NCBI RefSeq assembly: GCF_017526105.1
Contig: NZ_CP071839.1
Span: forward strand, 1,240,001-1,304,000
Length of the DNA stretch: 64,000 bases
Reading direction: 5' to 3'
Source: Streptomyces cyanogenus
Lineage (GTDB): Bacteria > Actinomycetota > Actinomycetes > Streptomycetales > Streptomycetaceae
Below, in pieces: positions 1 to 11,175 of this stretch (position 1 is the stretch's first letter; each line of letters starts with the position of its first letter). The notes beneath the pieces are model-generated. The model made no database searches. It had not been told where the DNA came from and saw nothing but the letters and a program-made list of their open reading frames with translations. Made by a program: the position numbers and the translations under genes.

Positions 1-755
1 ACCAAAGCAGCACCCGCCGCAAACGCCACCAACATGTCCCAAAAAGCAGTGTCGAAACTGGGCGAAGCAAACTGCAACACCCGACTCGACACACTCAGCC
101 CCAACAACTCCATCTCCGTATGCGCCAAGCTCGCCACACCCCGATGCGAAACCACCACACCCTTGGGACGACCCGTCGAACCCGACGTATAGATCACATG
201 CGCAGGATGATCCAACTCAACGACAACCCCCGGATCAACATCCGGGAACCCCGAGACATCCCGCGCCAACGCCTCCTCATCCAGACACAACACCGGAGCC
301 GCATCCGCCAAAATAAAAGCCCGCCGCTCCGCCGGATAATCCACATCCACCGGAACATAAGCACCACCGGCCTTGAGCACGGCAACCACCGCAACCACCA
401 GATCCACCGACCGCGGCAACATCACCCCCACCCGCGTCTCCGGACCGACACCCTCACCGATCAACCAGTGCGCCAACCGGTTCGCCCGCGCATTCAACTC
501 CGCGTACGACAACACCTCACCAGCCCGCACCAACGCCGTAGCACCCGGAGCCCGCAACGCCTGAGCCTCGACCAAACTCGCCAACGTCACCAAAGGAACC
601 TCAACAGACGTGTCGTTCCACGCCGTCAACAGCTCCTCACGCTCAGCCTCCGCCAACACCTCCACCCGCCCGATCGGCAACGACGGATCCGCCACCACCT
701 GCTCCAGCAACCGCACCCACCGCGCCAACAACCCCTCCACCGAAGAACGGTCGAA
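1..755 (-). repeat. 755-bp near-identical repeat, copy 1 (NRPS A module 3)
   Basis: Identical to 31286-32040 except for one base (504 versus 31789). It covers the end of the C domain, the C-A linker and the A domain to just past core A4. The left end is cut by the window edge, so the true repeat may be longer. Confidence 0.97.
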
Positions 756-1990
756 GAGATCGGTGGAGTACTCGATGGTCCCGGTCACCCCCTGCTCGCC
801 GACGCTTTCGGACAGGCTGAGCAGCATGTCGAAGCGGGAACGGCCGATGCCGACCTCTTCGGAGCTGACGCGCAGGTCCGGGAGGGTGAAGTCGCCCTGG
901 CCGGTGTTCTGGAGGACAAGGGCGACCTGGAAGAGGGGGTGGTGGGAGGTCGAGCGCTGGGGATTGAGCAGTTCCACCAGGTGCTCGAACGGCACGTCCT
1001 GATGGGCGTACGCGGCCAGGCTGGTCTCCCGGACCCGGCCCAGCAACTCCTCGAAGCTCGGGTCACCCGAGGTGTCCGTGCGCAGCACGAACATGTTGAC
1101 GAACAGCCCGACCAGATCCTCCAGCGCCTCGTCCGTACGGCCGGCGATACCGCTGCCCAGCGCGATGTCGGTGCCCGCGCCGAGGCGGGTGAGCAGCGCC
1201 GCCATACCTGCCTGCAACACCATGAACACCGTGGTGTTCGAACGCCGTGCCAGCCGTACCAGTCGCTGGTGCAGCTCCCTGTCCATCTCGAAGCCGAGGT
1301 GTGTGCCCTCGTACGAGGCCACGGCCGGCCGGGGGCGGTCGGCGGGGAAGGTCACCTGCTCCGGCAGCCCTGCCAGCTGGTGGCGCCAGTAGCCGACCTG
1401 CTGGGAGTAGATGCTCTGCGGGTCGTTCTCGTCGCCGAGCAGCTCGCGCTGCCAGAGGGTGTAGTCCACGTACTGCACCCGCAGTTCGGACCACTGTGGC
1501 GCGGCGCCTTCGGTACGGGCCGTGTAGGCGGACACCAGGTCACGTGCCATGGGGCCCATGGACCAGCCGTCGCCCGCGATGTGATGCACCAGCAGCAGCA
1601 GGACACTGTCCTCGGGACCGGTCTCGAACAGCCAGGCACGGACCGGTATCTCGCAGGAGAGGTCGAAGCCGTAACGCGCCGCCTCCTCCAGGACCTCCGG
1701 CAGCTCCTCCTCCTCCACCGACCGGCGCTCCCAGCTCAGCGTCACGGCCTGCGCATCGAGAACCAACTGGTGTGGTTCGCCGTCAATTTCGGGGAAGACG
1801 GTCCGCAGCGACTCGTGCCGGCCGATCACATCGCGCAGTGCGGCGTGCAGCGCCTCCACGTCCACGCCGCCCGTCAGGCGGAGCCCCAGCGGCATGTTGT
1901 ACGTCGCGGTCCGGCCCTCGACCTTGTACTGGAACCACAGGCGACGCTGTGCGAAAGAAAGCGGCACCACGTCCGGGCGCTCCATCGGCA
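1..1990 (-). other. NRPS A module 3, partial: C-A (cut by window edge)
   Basis: A complete C domain (HHIAGDG) and the A domain up to just past core A4. The A part is virtually identical in DNA to module 1 of NRPS B (755 bp, one mismatch), so it probably selects the same amino acid. Whether an MT and a T follow cannot be seen. Confidence 0.75.
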
Positions 1991-4900
1991 CCAGTGCCGT
2001 ACGGGTCCTGCCGTTGTCGGTGAGGTGCACCGCCAGCCCGGCCACCGTGGGGGCCTCGAAGACGGTGGCGATCGGGACCTCGGCGCCGAGTGCGGTGCGG
2101 ATGCGGCTGACCAGGCGGGTGGTGAGGAGTGAGTGCCCGCCGAGGTCGAAGAAGCTGTCGTCGATACCGACCCGGCCGACACCGAGGACTTCGGCGAACA
2201 GGCCGCACAACACCTCTTCCTGCGGGGTCCGTGGTGCCCGCCCACCGGCCGCCGCCGCATAGTCAGGAACCGGCAGCGCCCGGCGGTCCAGCTTGCCATT
2301 GAGCGTCAACGGCAGCCGGTCCAGCACCACCAGCGCCGACGGCACCATGTACTCCGGCAGCCGCTCGCCCAGCCGCTCACGCGCCGCCTTCACCACCGCA
2401 CCGATACCCCGCGCGGCCAGCGGGTTGTTCACCCACGGGCCGCGCGTGGCGGCGGGCCGATAGACCCCGGTCAGGACGGCGTCGCTCGGCTCCGACGACG
2501 GCAGGACCACGGCGTCGAACAGCGCCACCGACCGCGACGACCACGTGGTCACCACCCGCAGACCCCGCTCCCGGCCCCAGACAACCAGATCCTCCGGGTC
2601 CACCGCCTTCCCCAAGTCCTCGGCATCTTGACCATCGAGCACCCGCTCGGCAGCCACCTCACCGGCCAGCCGCGCGTTGGGAACACCCTCCAGACGCACC
2701 GCCCCGGCAACATGCCCCAGCAACCCGGCCAGATCCACATCCCCGGACCACACCACCCGCCGGGCCCCGGCCACATCCACAACCCGCGCCGGAGCCTTGT
2801 GCAGCACCACCTCATAACGATGCCGGGTCAACTCATTGTGGTAGTCACCCCGCTTGAGCCGGATATCCACACCACCGACCCGCTCGTCACCCTTCGCCAG
2901 CTCAGCGAAGAACTCCGGCGCGACCACCAACTCCTTCTCCATGAGGACGGCGCGGTCGACCACCGCCCTCGCGCCAGCCCCTCGACCACCGTTCACCGCC
3001 GCATGCAACGCACGCAGCGAACCCGCATGCCGGACATCACCAACGACCACACGCCCGCCCGGCGCCAACAGATCCAACGCCCGATCGATCACCCGCGCCA
3101 AATAGGCCCCATCAGGGAAATACTGAACAACGGAATTGATCAGCACCGTGTCGAAGTACGCCGTCGGCAGCCCCTCGGTCACATCAGCAGCCTGACAGCG
3201 CAACCGCACCCGGTCCGACAGACCCTGGACCTCAACCTGCGCCGACAAGCGGTCAATCACCGCAGCCGAGAAGTCAGTGCCCCAGTACTCCGCCACATCC
3301 TCCGCCAGATGAGCCATCAACAGACCGGAACCCACACCGATCTCAAGGACCCGACCACCACCCAGCTCACGCACCCGCTCCACGACCGCATCACGCCACG
3401 CCCGCATCTCAACCAGCGGCACCGGCTCACCCGTGTACGAGCTGTCCCAACCCGAGAAGTCCTCACCGAAGCCGCCCGCGCCCGGTCCGGAGTAGACCGC
3501 GTCGTAGATCTCACGCCACTCCTCCACCTGGGCCTCTTCGACGGCGCCCGCAGCCTCGGCGGCTTCCAGGTCCGGCACCACGTAAGCGGCCAACCGGTGA
3601 TCACCGGGCACATCCTCCCGAGCAACCACCACCGCCTGACGAACACCCTCCGAACCGATCAGCAGCGACTCGATCTCACCCGGCTCAATACGGAAACCAC
3701 GCAACTTCACCTGCTCATCAGCGCGACCCGCGAACTCCAGCCGGCCATCCACCCGCCACCGCACCAGGTCACCAGTCCGGTACATCCGCGCCCCCGGCTC
3801 GAACGGACACGCCACAAACCGCTCCGCCGTCAACCCCGCACGACCGACATAACCACGCGCTACCTGAACGCCGGTGACGTACAGCTCGCCCACGACGCCC
3901 ACAGGCACCGGCTGGAGACCGGCGTCGAGGACGAACATCCGGGTGTTCCAGGTGGGCCGTCCGATCGGGACCACGCGGCCGTCGTCATCCGTGCCCGTCC
4001 AGGTGGAGGAGGCGACCTGGATGGTCATTTCGGTCGGACCGTACAGGTTCGAGACTTCGCTGCCCCAGGCCTCACTCATCCGCGCCGCGAGATCGGTGTG
4101 CAGCTCCTCGCCGCTCGACCAGATGCGACTGACCTTGTGTGTGGCGGGCGGGTGAGGCAGGTTGGCGAGCAGCGACGGGGGGAACTGGGCGACGGTGACG
4201 CCGTTCTCCGCGATGTGGGCGACCAGTCGCTGAGGGTCGCGGATCACCTCGCCGGGGGCCACGCAGATCGCGGCGCCGGAGATCAGCGGGAACCAGATCT
4301 CCAGTCCGACGGAGTCGAACCGCACCGAGGTGCGGAACAGCAGCACATCGGCGGATCCGACCGGGTGGGCGTCCTGCATCCACTGGAGGTTGTTGGCCAG
4401 TCCTCGGTGCTCGACCAGCACGCCCTTCGGGTGGCCGGTGGAGCCCGAGGTGTAGATGACGTACAGCGGGTTGGCCGGGTTCAGCGGGGCCGTGCGGTCG
4501 GCGTCCGTCAGATCGGCCGGGGACCGCCGGGCGACAGCGGCGGCGGTCTCTTCGTCGTCGATGACGACGAACGGGACCCCGGTCCCCAGGGAGAGCAGAT
4601 CGCTACCGCCGGAGACGACCGCCAGTACAGGTCGTGCATCGTTCAGCGTGTACCGCAGGCGCTCGGCCGGGTCGTCGGGGTCCAGCGGGAGATAGGCTCC
4701 GCCGGCCTTCATCACCGCGAGCAGCGCCACGACCGTGTCCGCGGAGCGCGGCAGGGCCACCGCCACCAGCTTCTCCGGACCGACACCCAGCTCGACGAGG
4801 TGGCGGGCGAGTTGGTTGGCCCGCGCGTTGAGCTCGGCGTACGTGAGGGTCATCCCGCCGAAGAGCACGGCGGTGGCGTCCGGGGCGCGCTGCACCTGCG

Positions 4901-7900
4901 CTTCCAGCATGCCTACCAGTGTCCGGTCGCGGACCTCGGCCGCGGTGTCGTTCCAGTCGGTGAGGAGTTGCCGCCGCTCGGCATCGGTCAGCAGACCGGC
5001 CCGGCTGATCGGCTGTGTCGGTTCGCTCAGCGCCTGCCCGAGGAAGCGCATCCACCGGTCGAAGAGCCCTTCGATGGTGGAACGGTCGAACAGGTCCGTG
5101 GAGTACTCCACCACGCTCTCGATGCCCGCGGGATTCCCGGCGGCGTCATGGCGCTCGGTGAGCGAGAGCAGCATGTCGAACCGCGATGTGCCGGGGTCCA
5201 CTTCGGTAGTGCTGACGCGCAGGTCCGGGAGGGTGAAGTCGCCCTGGCGGGTGTTCTGGAGGACAAGGGCGACCTGGAAGAGGGGGTGGTGGGAGGTCGA
5301 GCGCTGGGGATTGAGCAGTTCCACCAGGTGCTCGAACGGCACGTCCTGATGGGCGTACGCGGCCAGGCTGGTCTCCCGGACCCGGCCCAGCAACTCCTCG
5401 AAGCTCGGGTCACCCGAGGTGTCCGTGCGCAGCACGAAGGTGTTGACGAACAGTCCGACGAGATCGTCCAGCGCCTCGTCGGTACGACCCGCCAGACCGC
5501 TGCCCAGCGCGATGTCGGTGCCCGCGCCGAGGCGGGTGAGCAGCGCCGCCATACCTGCCTGCAGCACCATGAACACGGTCGAGCCGGAGGCGCGCGCCAG
5601 TTCAGCCATGCGCCGGTGCAGCTCGTCATCCACCTCGAACGTGACGATCTCGCCCTCGTACGAGGCGACCGCGGGCCGCGGCCGGTCGGTGGGGAAGCCC
5701 ACCTGCTCGGGAAGGTCGCGCAGCTGTCCGCGCCAGTAGTCGACCTGGCGCGCGAACAGGCTGTCCGGGTCGTTCTCGTCGCCGAGCAGCTCGCGCTGCC
5801 AGAGGGTGTAGTCGACGTACTGCACCGGTAGTTCGGACCATTGCGGGGCGGTGCCCTGCGAGCGTGCTGTGTAGGCGGCGACGAGGTCGCCGGCCAGCGG
5901 TCCCATGGACCAACCGTCAGCGGCGATGTGGTGCAGCAGCAACAGCAGGACGCTGTCGCCGGCGCCGGTTTCGAAGAGCCAGGCCCGGATGGGTATTTCG
6001 GAGGCAAGGTCGAGGCCGTAACGGGACACCTCCTCCAGGACGCCGGGCAGCTGCGCTTCGGTGACCGACTGCCGCTCCCAGCCGAATGCGGCGTCTGCGG
6101 CGTCGAGCACCAACTGGTGCGGTTCGCCGTTGATCTCGGGGAAGACGGTGCGCAGCGACTCGTGCCGGCCGATCACATCGCGCAGTGCGGCGTGCAGCGC
6201 CTCCACGTCCACCGTGCCCGTCAGGCGGAACGCCAGGGGCATGTTGTATGTCGCCGACGGGCCCTCGAGCTTGTGCAGGAACCACAGGCGGCGCTGCGCG
6301 GACGACAGCGGCACCACGTCCGGGCGCTCCATCGGCGCCAGTGCCGTACGGGTCCGGCCCCCGCCCTCCAGCCGCGACGCCAGGCGGGCCACCGTTGGCG
6401 CCTCGAAGACGTCCTTGATCGGCAGTTCGGCGCCGAGTGCGGTGCGGATGCGGCTGACCAGGCGGGTGGCGAGGAGCGAGTGCCCGCCGAGGTCGAAGAA
6501 GCCGTCGTCGATACCGACCCGGCCGACACCGAGGACCTCGGCGAACAGGCCGCACAACACCTCTTCCTGCGGGGTCCGTGGTGCCCGCCCACCGGCCGCC
6601 GCCGCATAGTCAGGAACCGGCAGCGCCCGGCGGTCCAGCTTGCCATTGAGCGTCAACGGCAGCCGGTCCAGCACCACCAGCGCCGACGGCACCATGTACT
6701 CCGGCAGCCGCTCGCCCAGCCGCTCACGCGCCGCCTTCACCACCGCACCGATACCCCGCGCGGCCAGCGGGTTGTTCACCCACGGGCCGCGCGTGGCGGC
6801 GGGCCGATAGACCCCGGTCAGGACGGCGTCGCTCGGCTCCGACGACGGCAGGACCACGGCGTCGAACAGCGCCACCGACCGCGACGACCACGTGGTCACC
6901 ACCCGCAGACCCCGCTCCCGGCCCCAGACAACCAGATCCTCCGGGTCCACCGCCTCACCGATGTCCTCGGCGTCGTGGCCGTCGAGCCGGCACTCGGCCG
7001 CCACCTCGGCCACCAGCCGCGCGCTGGGTATCCCCGTCAGACGTACCGGCTCCGCACCGAGCGACCGGCTGTCCAGCTCGTCCAGGGCGGTGATCTCACG
7101 CCCCCACACCACCCGCCGCGCGTCGGCCACATCCACAACCCGCACCGGAGCCTTGTGCAGCACCACCTCATAACGATGCCGGGTCAACTCATTGTGGTAG
7201 TCACCCCGCTTGAGCCGGATATCCACACCACCGACCCGCTCGTCACCCTTCGCCAGCTCAGCGAAGAACTCCGGCGCGACCACCAACTCCTTCTCCATGA
7301 GGACGGCGCGGTCGACCACCGCCCTCGCACCAGCCCCTCGACCACCGTTCACCGCCGCATGCAACGCACGCAGCGAACCCGCATGCCGGACATCACCAAC
7401 GACCACACGCCCGCCCGGCGCCAACAGATCCAACGCCCGATCGATCACCCGCGCCAAATAAGCCCCATCAGGGAAATACTGAACAACGGAATTGATCAGC
7501 ACCGTGTCGAAGTACGCCGTCGGCAGCCCCTCGACCACATCAGCAGCCTGACAGCGCAACCGCACCCGATCCGACAGACCCTCGGCCTCAACCTGCGCCG
7601 ACAAGCGGTCGATCACCGCACCGGAGAGATCCGTACCCCAGAACTCCTCCACCCCCCGGACCAGATGCGCCATCAGCAAACCCGAGCCGACACCCACCTC
7701 CAGCACGCGCCGACCACCGAGGTCTCGCACCCGCTGCACGACCGCATCACGCCACGCCCGCATCTGGTCGAGCGGAATAGGCTTGCCCGTGTACGAGCTG
7801 TTCCAGCCAGAGAAGTCCTCACCGAAGCCGCCCGCGCCCGGTCCGGAGTAGACCGCGTCGTAGATCTCACGCCACTCCTCCACCTGGGCCTCTTCGACGG

Positions 7901-10900
7901 CGCCCGCAGCCTCGGCGGCTTCCAGGTCCGGCACCACGTAAGCGGCCAACCGGTGATCACCGGGCACATCCTCCCGAGCAACCACCACCGCCTGACGAAC
8001 ACCCTCCGAACCGATCAGCAGCGACTCGATCTCACCCGGCTCAATACGGAAACCACGCAACTTCACCTGCTCATCAGCGCGACCCGCGAACTCCAGCCGG
8101 CCATCCACCCGCCACCGCACCAGGTCACCAGTCCGGTACATCCGCGCCCCCGGCTCGAACGGACACGCCACAAACCGCTCCGCCGTCAACCCCGCACGAC
8201 CGACATAACCACGCGCCAGCCCCGCGCCCGCCACATACAACTCGCCCACCACTCCGGCGGGCACCGGCCGCAGGCCCGCGTCCAGCACATACACCCGGGT
8301 GTTGGTCACCGGCTCGCCGATCGGCACCACGCCGTCGGCCGGCGCACCGCCCATCGACACGCAGACCGTCGATTCGGTCGGGCCGTAGGCGTTGGTCACG
8401 CGGCGGCCCGACGACCAGCGTGCCACCAGCTCGGCGGGGGACGCCTCACCGGCGAGCACCACCGATGTCAGCAGCGGCAGCTCCGACTCCGCGCCCGCGG
8501 GGAGCGCGCCCAGCACGGACGGCGGCAGGGTGACATGGGTGATCCGCTGTTCCGCGAGCAAACCGCGGAGGGCCTCGCCCACCAGACGTCCGTCCTCCGG
8601 CACCACCAGCGTGGCGCCGGAGCCGAAAGCCATCACCAGCTCCCAGAAGGCCGCGTCGAAACTCGGCGAAGCGAACTGCAGCACCCGGGCGGTGGAGCCC
8701 ACGCCGAGTCGCTCGGCCTGCGCGTGCGCCAGGCTCGCCACACCACTGTGGGTGACCACCACGCCCTTGGGGGCGCCGGTGGAGCCGGAGGTGTAGATGA
8801 CATACGCCGGGTGCTCGGGCCGGACGGTGGTCTCGGGGTCGGTGTCCGGGAGGGCCGACAGATCCCGCGCCAGAGCGGCTTCGTCCAGGACGAGGAGCGG
8901 AGCGGCGTCGGCGCGCATGAAGGCGCGCCGCGCCGCCGGGTAGTCCGGGTCGATCGGGATGTAGGCACCGCCGGCCTTGAGGACCGCAAGGACGGCGACC
9001 ACCATCTCGACCGAGCGCGGCAGCTCCACCGCCACCGTCTTCTCCGGGCCCACACCCCGCTCGATCAGCCAGCGCGCCAGCCGGTTGGCGCGGGCGTTCA
9101 GCTCCCCGTACGACAGCGATACCGCGCCGGTCGCCAGTGCCTCCGCGTCGGCGCACTCTCGCACCCGTGCCTCGAAGAGCTGGGCGAGCGTCGCGGGCGG
9201 GACCTCGACGGCGGTGTCGTTCCGTGCCGACAGCAGCTCGCGGCGCTCGTGCTCGGCGAGCAGTTCCACGCTGCCGATCGGCAGCGACGGGTCCGCGACC
9301 ACCTGATCCAGCAGCCGCGCCCACCGGTCCAGCAGGCCTTCGATCGTCGAGTGCTCGAAGAGAGCGGTCGCGTACTCGGCGACGGTCTCGATGCCCGTCG
9401 CGGCGCCGGTGTCGTCGTGGCTCTCGTACATCTCCATCAGCATGTCGAAGCGCGAGGTGCCGGTGCCGATGAACTCGCTCTGTACCTGGAGCCGGGGCAG
9501 GCGGAACCGCTCCGACGGTGTGTTCTGGAGCACCATGGCGACCTGGAACAACGGGTGATGACTGGTGGAGCGCTGGGGGTTGAGCACTTCCACCAGGTGC
9601 TCGAACGGCACGTCCTGATGCTCGTGCGCGGCAATGCTCCGCTCCCGTACGCGGCCGAGCAGCTCCTTGAAGCTCGGGTCGCCGGAGGTGTCGGTGCGCA
9701 GCACGAAGGTGTTGACGAAGAGGCCGATCAGCTCGTCGAGGGCTTCGTCCGTACGGCCGGCGACGCCATTGCCCAGCGGGATGTCGGTGCCGGCGCCGAG
9801 CCGGGTGAGCAGCGCCGCCATACCTGCCTGCAACACCATGAAGACGGTGGTGTTCGTCCGGTGGGCGAGCTCCACTACGCGCCGGTGCAGGTCGCCGTCG
9901 AGGCGGAAGACGAGGCGGGCTCCCTCGTAGTCGGCCACCGCGGGCCGCGGGCGGTCCGAGGGGAAGGACACCTCGGTGGGCAGATCGGCCAGCTCGTCGC
10001 GCCAGTACGCGAGTTGCTGTGCGTACACGCTGTCCGGGTCCTGTGCGTCGCCCAGCTGCTCGCGCTGCCACAGGGCGTAGTCGGCGTACTGGACGGGGAG
10101 TTCGGACCACTGCGGGGAGCCGTGCGCGACCCGAGCGGTGTAGGCGGTCATGACGTCGCGGGCGAGCGGGGCCATCGACCAGCCGTCACTCGCGATGTGG
10201 TGCAGGAGCAGCAGGAGGGTGCTTCGATCGGGCGCGGTCTCGAACAGCCAGGCACGAACGGGGATTTCGGTGGCGAGGTCGAAGCCGTAGCGCGCTGCCT
10301 CGCGCAAGGTTCGCGGCAGGTCGGACTCGGCGACCGGTTGGTGGTCCCAGGCGAACTCGATCTCGTCCAGGTCCTGTATGAGCTGGTACGGCTCGCCGTC
10401 GACCTCGCGGAAGAGCGTGCGCAGCGCCTCGTGCCGGCCGATCACGTCGAGCAGGGCGGCGTGCAGCGCCTCCGCGTCCACCGTGCCCGTCAGCCGGAGG
10501 GCCAGCGGAACGTTGTAGGTCGCCGAGCGGTTCTCGAGCCTGTGCAGGAACCACAGGCGGCGTTGTGCGAACGACAGCGGCACCACGTCCGACCGCTCCA
10601 TGGGAGCGAGTGCGGTGCGGGCGCTGCCGCCGGCGGCGCCGGTGAGCCGCTCGGCCAGCGCGGCCGGGGTGGCGGACTCGAAGATGTCCTTGATGAGCAG
10701 CTCCACGCCGAGGGCGCCGCGGATCCGGACAAGGAGCCGGATCGCCGTCAGCGAATGACCGCCGGCCTCGAAGAGGTCGTCGTGCGGGCCCACCCGGTCC
10801 ACGCCGAGGACCTCGGCGAACAGTCCGCACAGCACCTCTTCGGGTGAGGGGCTCGGCTCGTTGTCCGTGCCAAGGACGTTGCGGTCGGACTGCGGAGATC

Positions 10901-10913
10901 CGTTGGCGTCCAA
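1..10913 (-). CDS. Giant NRPS subunit (NRPS A), T-first, 3' end beyond the window
   Basis: Nonribosomal peptide synthetase that assembles a peptide on carrier domains. About 3637 codons are visible, open to the left edge without a stop. Order: T0 (about aa 22-88, GGHS at 51-54), then C-A-MT-T (C from about 109, A from 567, MT about 995-1355, T about 1442-1510), C-A-MT-T (C about 1529, A about 1989, MT about 2445-2812, T about 2899-2965), then C (about 2977) and the first half of an A domain (about 3439 on). All three C domains keep HHxxxDG (HHIASDG, HHIAADG, HHIAGDG). The start chosen is TTG at 10913, preceded 7 nt upstream by GGGAG; an in-frame GTG at 10942 has no ribosome binding site. The protein begins with a carrier domain that has no A domain, so its first unit must be loaded in trans. 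It lies downstream of the TE-containing NRPS B, with a terminator-like hairpin between. There are no epimerisation domains in the visible part. Confidence 0.93.
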   Translation of the reverse strand, partial: MDANGSPQSDRNVLGTDNEPSPSPEEVLCGLFAEVLGVDRVGPHDDLFEAGGHSLTAIRLLVRIRGALGVELLIKDIFESATPAALAERLTGAAGGSARTALAPMERSDVVPLSFAQRRLWFLHRLENRSATYNVPLALRLTGTVDAEALHAALLDVIGRHEALRTLFREVDGEPYQLIQDLDEIEFAWDHQPVAESDLPRTLREAARYGFDLATEIPVRAWLFETAPDRSTLLLLLHHIASDGWSMAPLARDVMTAYTARVAHGSPQWSELPVQYADYALWQREQLGDAQDPDSVYAQQLAYWRDELADLPTEVSFPSDRPRPAVADYEGARLVFRLDGDLHRRVVELAHRTNTTVFMVLQAGMAALLTRLGAGTDIPLGNGVAGRTDEALDELIGLFVNTFVLRTDTSGDPSFKELLGRVRERSIAAHEHQDVPFEHLVEVLNPQRSTSHHPLFQVAMVLQNTPSERFRLPRLQVQSEFIGTGTSRFDMLMEMYESHDDTGAATGIETVAEYATALFEHSTIEGLLDRWARLLDQVVADPSLPIGSVELLAEHERRELLSARNDTAVEVPPATLAQLFEARVRECADAEALATGAVSLSYGELNARANRLARWLIERGVGPEKTVAVELPRSVEMVVAVLAVLKAGGAYIPIDPDYPAARRAFMRADAAPLLVLDEAALARDLSALPDTDPETTVRPEHPAYVIYTSGSTGAPKGVVVTHSGVASLAHAQAERLGVGSTARVLQFASPSFDAAFWELVMAFGSGATLVVPEDGRLVGEALRGLLAEQRITHVTLPPSVLGALPAGAESELPLLTSVVLAGEASPAELVARWSSGRRVTNAYGPTESTVCVSMGGAPADGVVPIGEPVTNTRVYVLDAGLRPVPAGVVGELYVAGAGLARGYVGRAGLTAERFVACPFEPGARMYRTGDLVRWRVDGRLEFAGRADEQVKLRGFRIEPGEIESLLIGSEGVRQAVVVAREDVPGDHRLAAYVVPDLEAAEAAGAVEEAQVEEWREIYDAVYSGPGAGGFGEDFSGWNSSYTGKPIPLDQMRAWRDAVVQRVRDLGGRRVLEVGVGSGLLMAHLVRGVEEFWGTDLSGAVIDRLSAQVEAEGLSDRVRLRCQAADVVEGLPTAYFDTVLINSVVQYFPDGAYLARVIDRALDLLAPGGRVVVGDVRHAGSLRALHAAVNGGRGAGARAVVDRAVLMEKELVVAPEFFAELAKGDERVGGVDIRLKRGDYHNELTRHRYEVVLHKAPVRVVDVADARRVVWGREITALDELDSRSLGAEPVRLTGIPSARLVAEVAAECRLDGHDAEDIGEAVDPEDLVVWGRERGLRVVTTWSSRSVALFDAVVLPSSEPSDAVLTGVYRPAATRGPWVNNPLAARGIGAVVKAARERLGERLPEYMVPSALVVLDRLPLTLNGKLDRRALPVPDYAAAAGGRAPRTPQEEVLCGLFAEVLGVGRVGIDDGFFDLGGHSLLATRLVSRIRTALGAELPIKDVFEAPTVARLASRLEGGGRTRTALAPMERPDVVPLSSAQRRLWFLHKLEGPSATYNMPLAFRLTGTVDVEALHAALRDVIGRHESLRTVFPEINGEPHQLVLDAADAAFGWERQSVTEAQLPGVLEEVSRYGLDLASEIPIRAWLFETGAGDSVLLLLLHHIAADGWSMGPLAGDLVAAYTARSQGTAPQWSELPVQYVDYTLWQRELLGDENDPDSLFARQVDYWRGQLRDLPEQVGFPTDRPRPAVASYEGEIVTFEVDDELHRRMAELARASGSTVFMVLQAGMAALLTRLGAGTDIALGSGLAGRTDEALDDLVGLFVNTFVLRTDTSGDPSFEELLGRVRETSLAAYAHQDVPFEHLVELLNPQRSTSHHPLFQVALVLQNTRQGDFTLPDLRVSTTEVDPGTSRFDMLLSLTERHDAAGNPAGIESVVEYSTDLFDRSTIEGLFDRWMRFLGQALSEPTQPISRAGLLTDAERRQLLTDWNDTAAEVRDRTLVGMLEAQVQRAPDATAVLFGGMTLTYAELNARANQLARHLVELGVGPEKLVAVALPRSADTVVALLAVMKAGGAYLPLDPDDPAERLRYTLNDARPVLAVVSGGSDLLSLGTGVPFVVIDDEETAAAVARRSPADLTDADRTAPLNPANPLYVIYTSGSTGHPKGVLVEHRGLANNLQWMQDAHPVGSADVLLFRTSVRFDSVGLEIWFPLISGAAICVAPGEVIRDPQRLVAHIAENGVTVAQFPPSLLANLPHPPATHKVSRIWSSGEELHTDLAARMSEAWGSEVSNLYGPTEMTIQVASSTWTGTDDDGRVVPIGRPTWNTRMFVLDAGLQPVPVGVVGELYVTGVQVARGYVGRAGLTAERFVACPFEPGARMYRTGDLVRWRVDGRLEFAGRADEQVKLRGFRIEPGEIESLLIGSEGVRQAVVVAREDVPGDHRLAAYVVPDLEAAEAAGAVEEAQVEEWREIYDAVYSGPGAGGFGEDFSGWDSSYTGEPVPLVEMRAWRDAVVERVRELGGGRVLEIGVGSGLLMAHLAEDVAEYWGTDFSAAVIDRLSAQVEVQGLSDRVRLRCQAADVTEGLPTAYFDTVLINSVVQYFPDGAYLARVIDRALDLLAPGGRVVVGDVRHAGSLRALHAAVNGGRGAGARAVVDRAVLMEKELVVAPEFFAELAKGDERVGGVDIRLKRGDYHNELTRHRYEVVLHKAPARVVDVAGARRVVWSGDVDLAGLLGHVAGAVRLEGVPNARLAGEVAAERVLDGQDAEDLGKAVDPEDLVVWGRERGLRVVTTWSSRSVALFDAVVLPSSEPSDAVLTGVYRPAATRGPWVNNPLAARGIGAVVKAARERLGERLPEYMVPSALVVLDRLPLTLNGKLDRRALPVPDYAAAAGGRAPRTPQEEVLCGLFAEVLGVGRVGIDDSFFDLGGHSLLTTRLVSRIRTALGAEVPIATVFEAPTVAGLAVHLTDNGRTRTALVPMERPDVVPLSFAQRRLWFQYKVEGRTATYNMPLGLRLTGGVDVEALHAALRDVIGRHESLRTVFPEIDGEPHQLVLDAQAVTLSWERRSVEEEELPEVLEEAARYGFDLSCEIPVRAWLFETGPEDSVLLLLVHHIAGDGWSMGPMARDLVSAYTARTEGAAPQWSELRVQYVDYTLWQRELLGDENDPQSIYSQQVGYWRHQLAGLPEQVTFPADRPRPAVASYEGTHLGFEMDRELHQRLVRLARRSNTTVFMVLQAGMAALLTRLGAGTDIALGSGIAGRTDEALEDLVGLFVNMFVLRTDTSGDPSFEELLGRVRETSLAAYAHQDVPFEHLVELLNPQRSTSHHPLFQVALVLQNTGQGDFTLPDLRVSSEEVGIGRSRFDMLLSLSESVGEQGVTGTIEYSTDLFDRSSVEGLLARWVRLLEQVVADPSLPIGRVEVLAEAEREELLTAWNDTSVEVPLVTLASLVEAQALRAPGATALVRAGEVLSYAELNARANRLAHWLIGEGVGPETRVGVMLPRSVDLVVAVVAVLKAGGAYVPVDVDYPAERRAFILADAAPVLCLDEEALARDVSGFPDVDPGVVVELDHPAHVIYTSGSTGRPKGVVVSHRGVASLAHTEMELLGLSVSSRVLQFASPSFDTAFWDMLVAFAAGAAL
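2191..2608 (-). repeat. 418-bp identical block, copy 1 (A/MT end to T, NRPS A module 2)
   Basis: Identical to 6538-6955 (offset 4347). It spans the region after the MT, A core 10 and the start of the T domain. Confidence 0.95.
3454..3860 (-). repeat. 407-bp identical block, copy 1 (A core 6-8 to MT start, module 2)
   Basis: Identical to 7810-8216 (offset 4356). It stops exactly where the A cores of modules 1 and 2, which have different specificity, begin. Confidence 0.95.
6538..6955 (-). repeat. 418-bp identical block, copy 2 (NRPS A module 1)
   Basis: Partner of 2191-2608. Between the two identical blocks of these modules the MT sequences alternate between near-identity (2789-3250 versus 7145-7606) and clear divergence. 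Confidence 0.95.
7810..8216 (-). repeat. 407-bp identical block, copy 2 (module 1)
   Basis: Partner of 3454-3860. Its boundary marks the exchange point for the A-domain core. Confidence 0.95.
10650..10913 (-). other. NRPS A loading carrier domain T0 (no A domain)
   Basis: The first roughly 90 residues are a short acidic leader followed by a complete peptidyl-carrier domain with the phosphopantetheine site LFEAGGHSL (Ser54). It leads straight into a C domain. No A or acyltransferase domain precedes it, so the starter must be activated by a separate enzyme not seen in this window. Confidence 0.88.
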
Positions 10914-11123
10914 CGTGTCGCTCCCTTTTTCTGACGGTGTCACATATCGGTTGACAGCCGGCCGGATTCGCGTTTCTGTGGTCCGCCCGGCGCAGTTGGT
11001 CAAGCGATTTTCCGGCGCGGCGCATGGGTTTCCCGGGCAAGTGACAGGAGATCCTCGAGTATTCGAGTCAACCAGTCGGCCGGGACGTCGTCAAGGTCAA
11101 ACGTAATCACGAGTTGAGATTTC
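10914..11123 (-). promoter_or_regulatory. Putative promoter region of NRPS A
   Basis: These 210 bp between the NRPS B terminator-like hairpin and the NRPS A start contain no gene. On the minus strand several TTGAC-type -35 candidates occur (for example TTGACC near 11100 and near 11000), and a small palindrome CTCGA-GTAT-TCGAG sits at 11054-11067. No convincing -10 was found. The separation by a hairpin argues for an independent promoter, but this is inference. Confidence 0.3.
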
Positions 11124-11166
11124 GCGGGTCACTCAACGCACAGGAATGCAGCGTTGAGCGACCCGC
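11124..11166 (-). terminator. Strong hairpin just downstream of NRPS B
   Basis: Inverted repeat with 16-nt arms at 11124-11139 and 11151-11166 (15 pairs plus one wobble) and an 11-nt loop. It starts 9 nt after the NRPS B stop codon. There is no U-run, as is usual for Streptomyces terminators. It could terminate or attenuate transcription between the two NRPS genes. Confidence 0.65.
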
Positions 11167-11175
11167 ATTCGTGGC

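Larger units (their letters stand above)
2030..6335 (-). other. NRPS A module 2: C-A(unassigned)-N-MT-T
   Basis: C with HHIAADG. The A-domain pocket reads D-S-L-Q-W-S-L-I-Q, which I cannot assign; the S301/L322 pattern is seen in Ser/Cys-type domains. The A core (SSGEEL, NLYGPTE) belongs to a different subfamily from its neighbours, while the flanking MT is nearly identical to that of module 1. MT SAM motif [11 protein letters not shown] lies at about 3306-3356 (complement). An N-methylated residue is inferred. Confidence 0.65.
6390..10590 (-). other. NRPS A module 1: C-A(Phe-like)-N-MT-T
   Basis: C with HHIASDG; A domain with [10 protein letters not shown]. Pocket residues read by alignment to GrsA are D-A-W-T-V-A-A-V-C, the phenylalanine type. 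A methyltransferase is inserted late in the A domain, with SAM motif [11 protein letters not shown] (complement of about 7670-7720). T carries GGHS. Inferred product unit: N-methyl-Phe. Confidence 0.7.

Noticed and set aside
120..10847. Very long plus-strand open frames opposite NRPS A (up to 1668 codons)
   Set aside because: Their translations are Arg/His/Gln/Pro-rich, repeat with the NRPS modules and show no domain. They are antisense frames of high-GC coding DNA, whereas the minus strand carries recognisable C, A, MT and T motifs.
10186..11040. Minus-strand frame with an ATG at 11040 overlapping the NRPS A start
   Set aside because: It is in a different frame from the T0 and C motifs and gives an Arg/Pro-rich product. 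The TTG at 10913 with GGGAG is the real NRPS A start.
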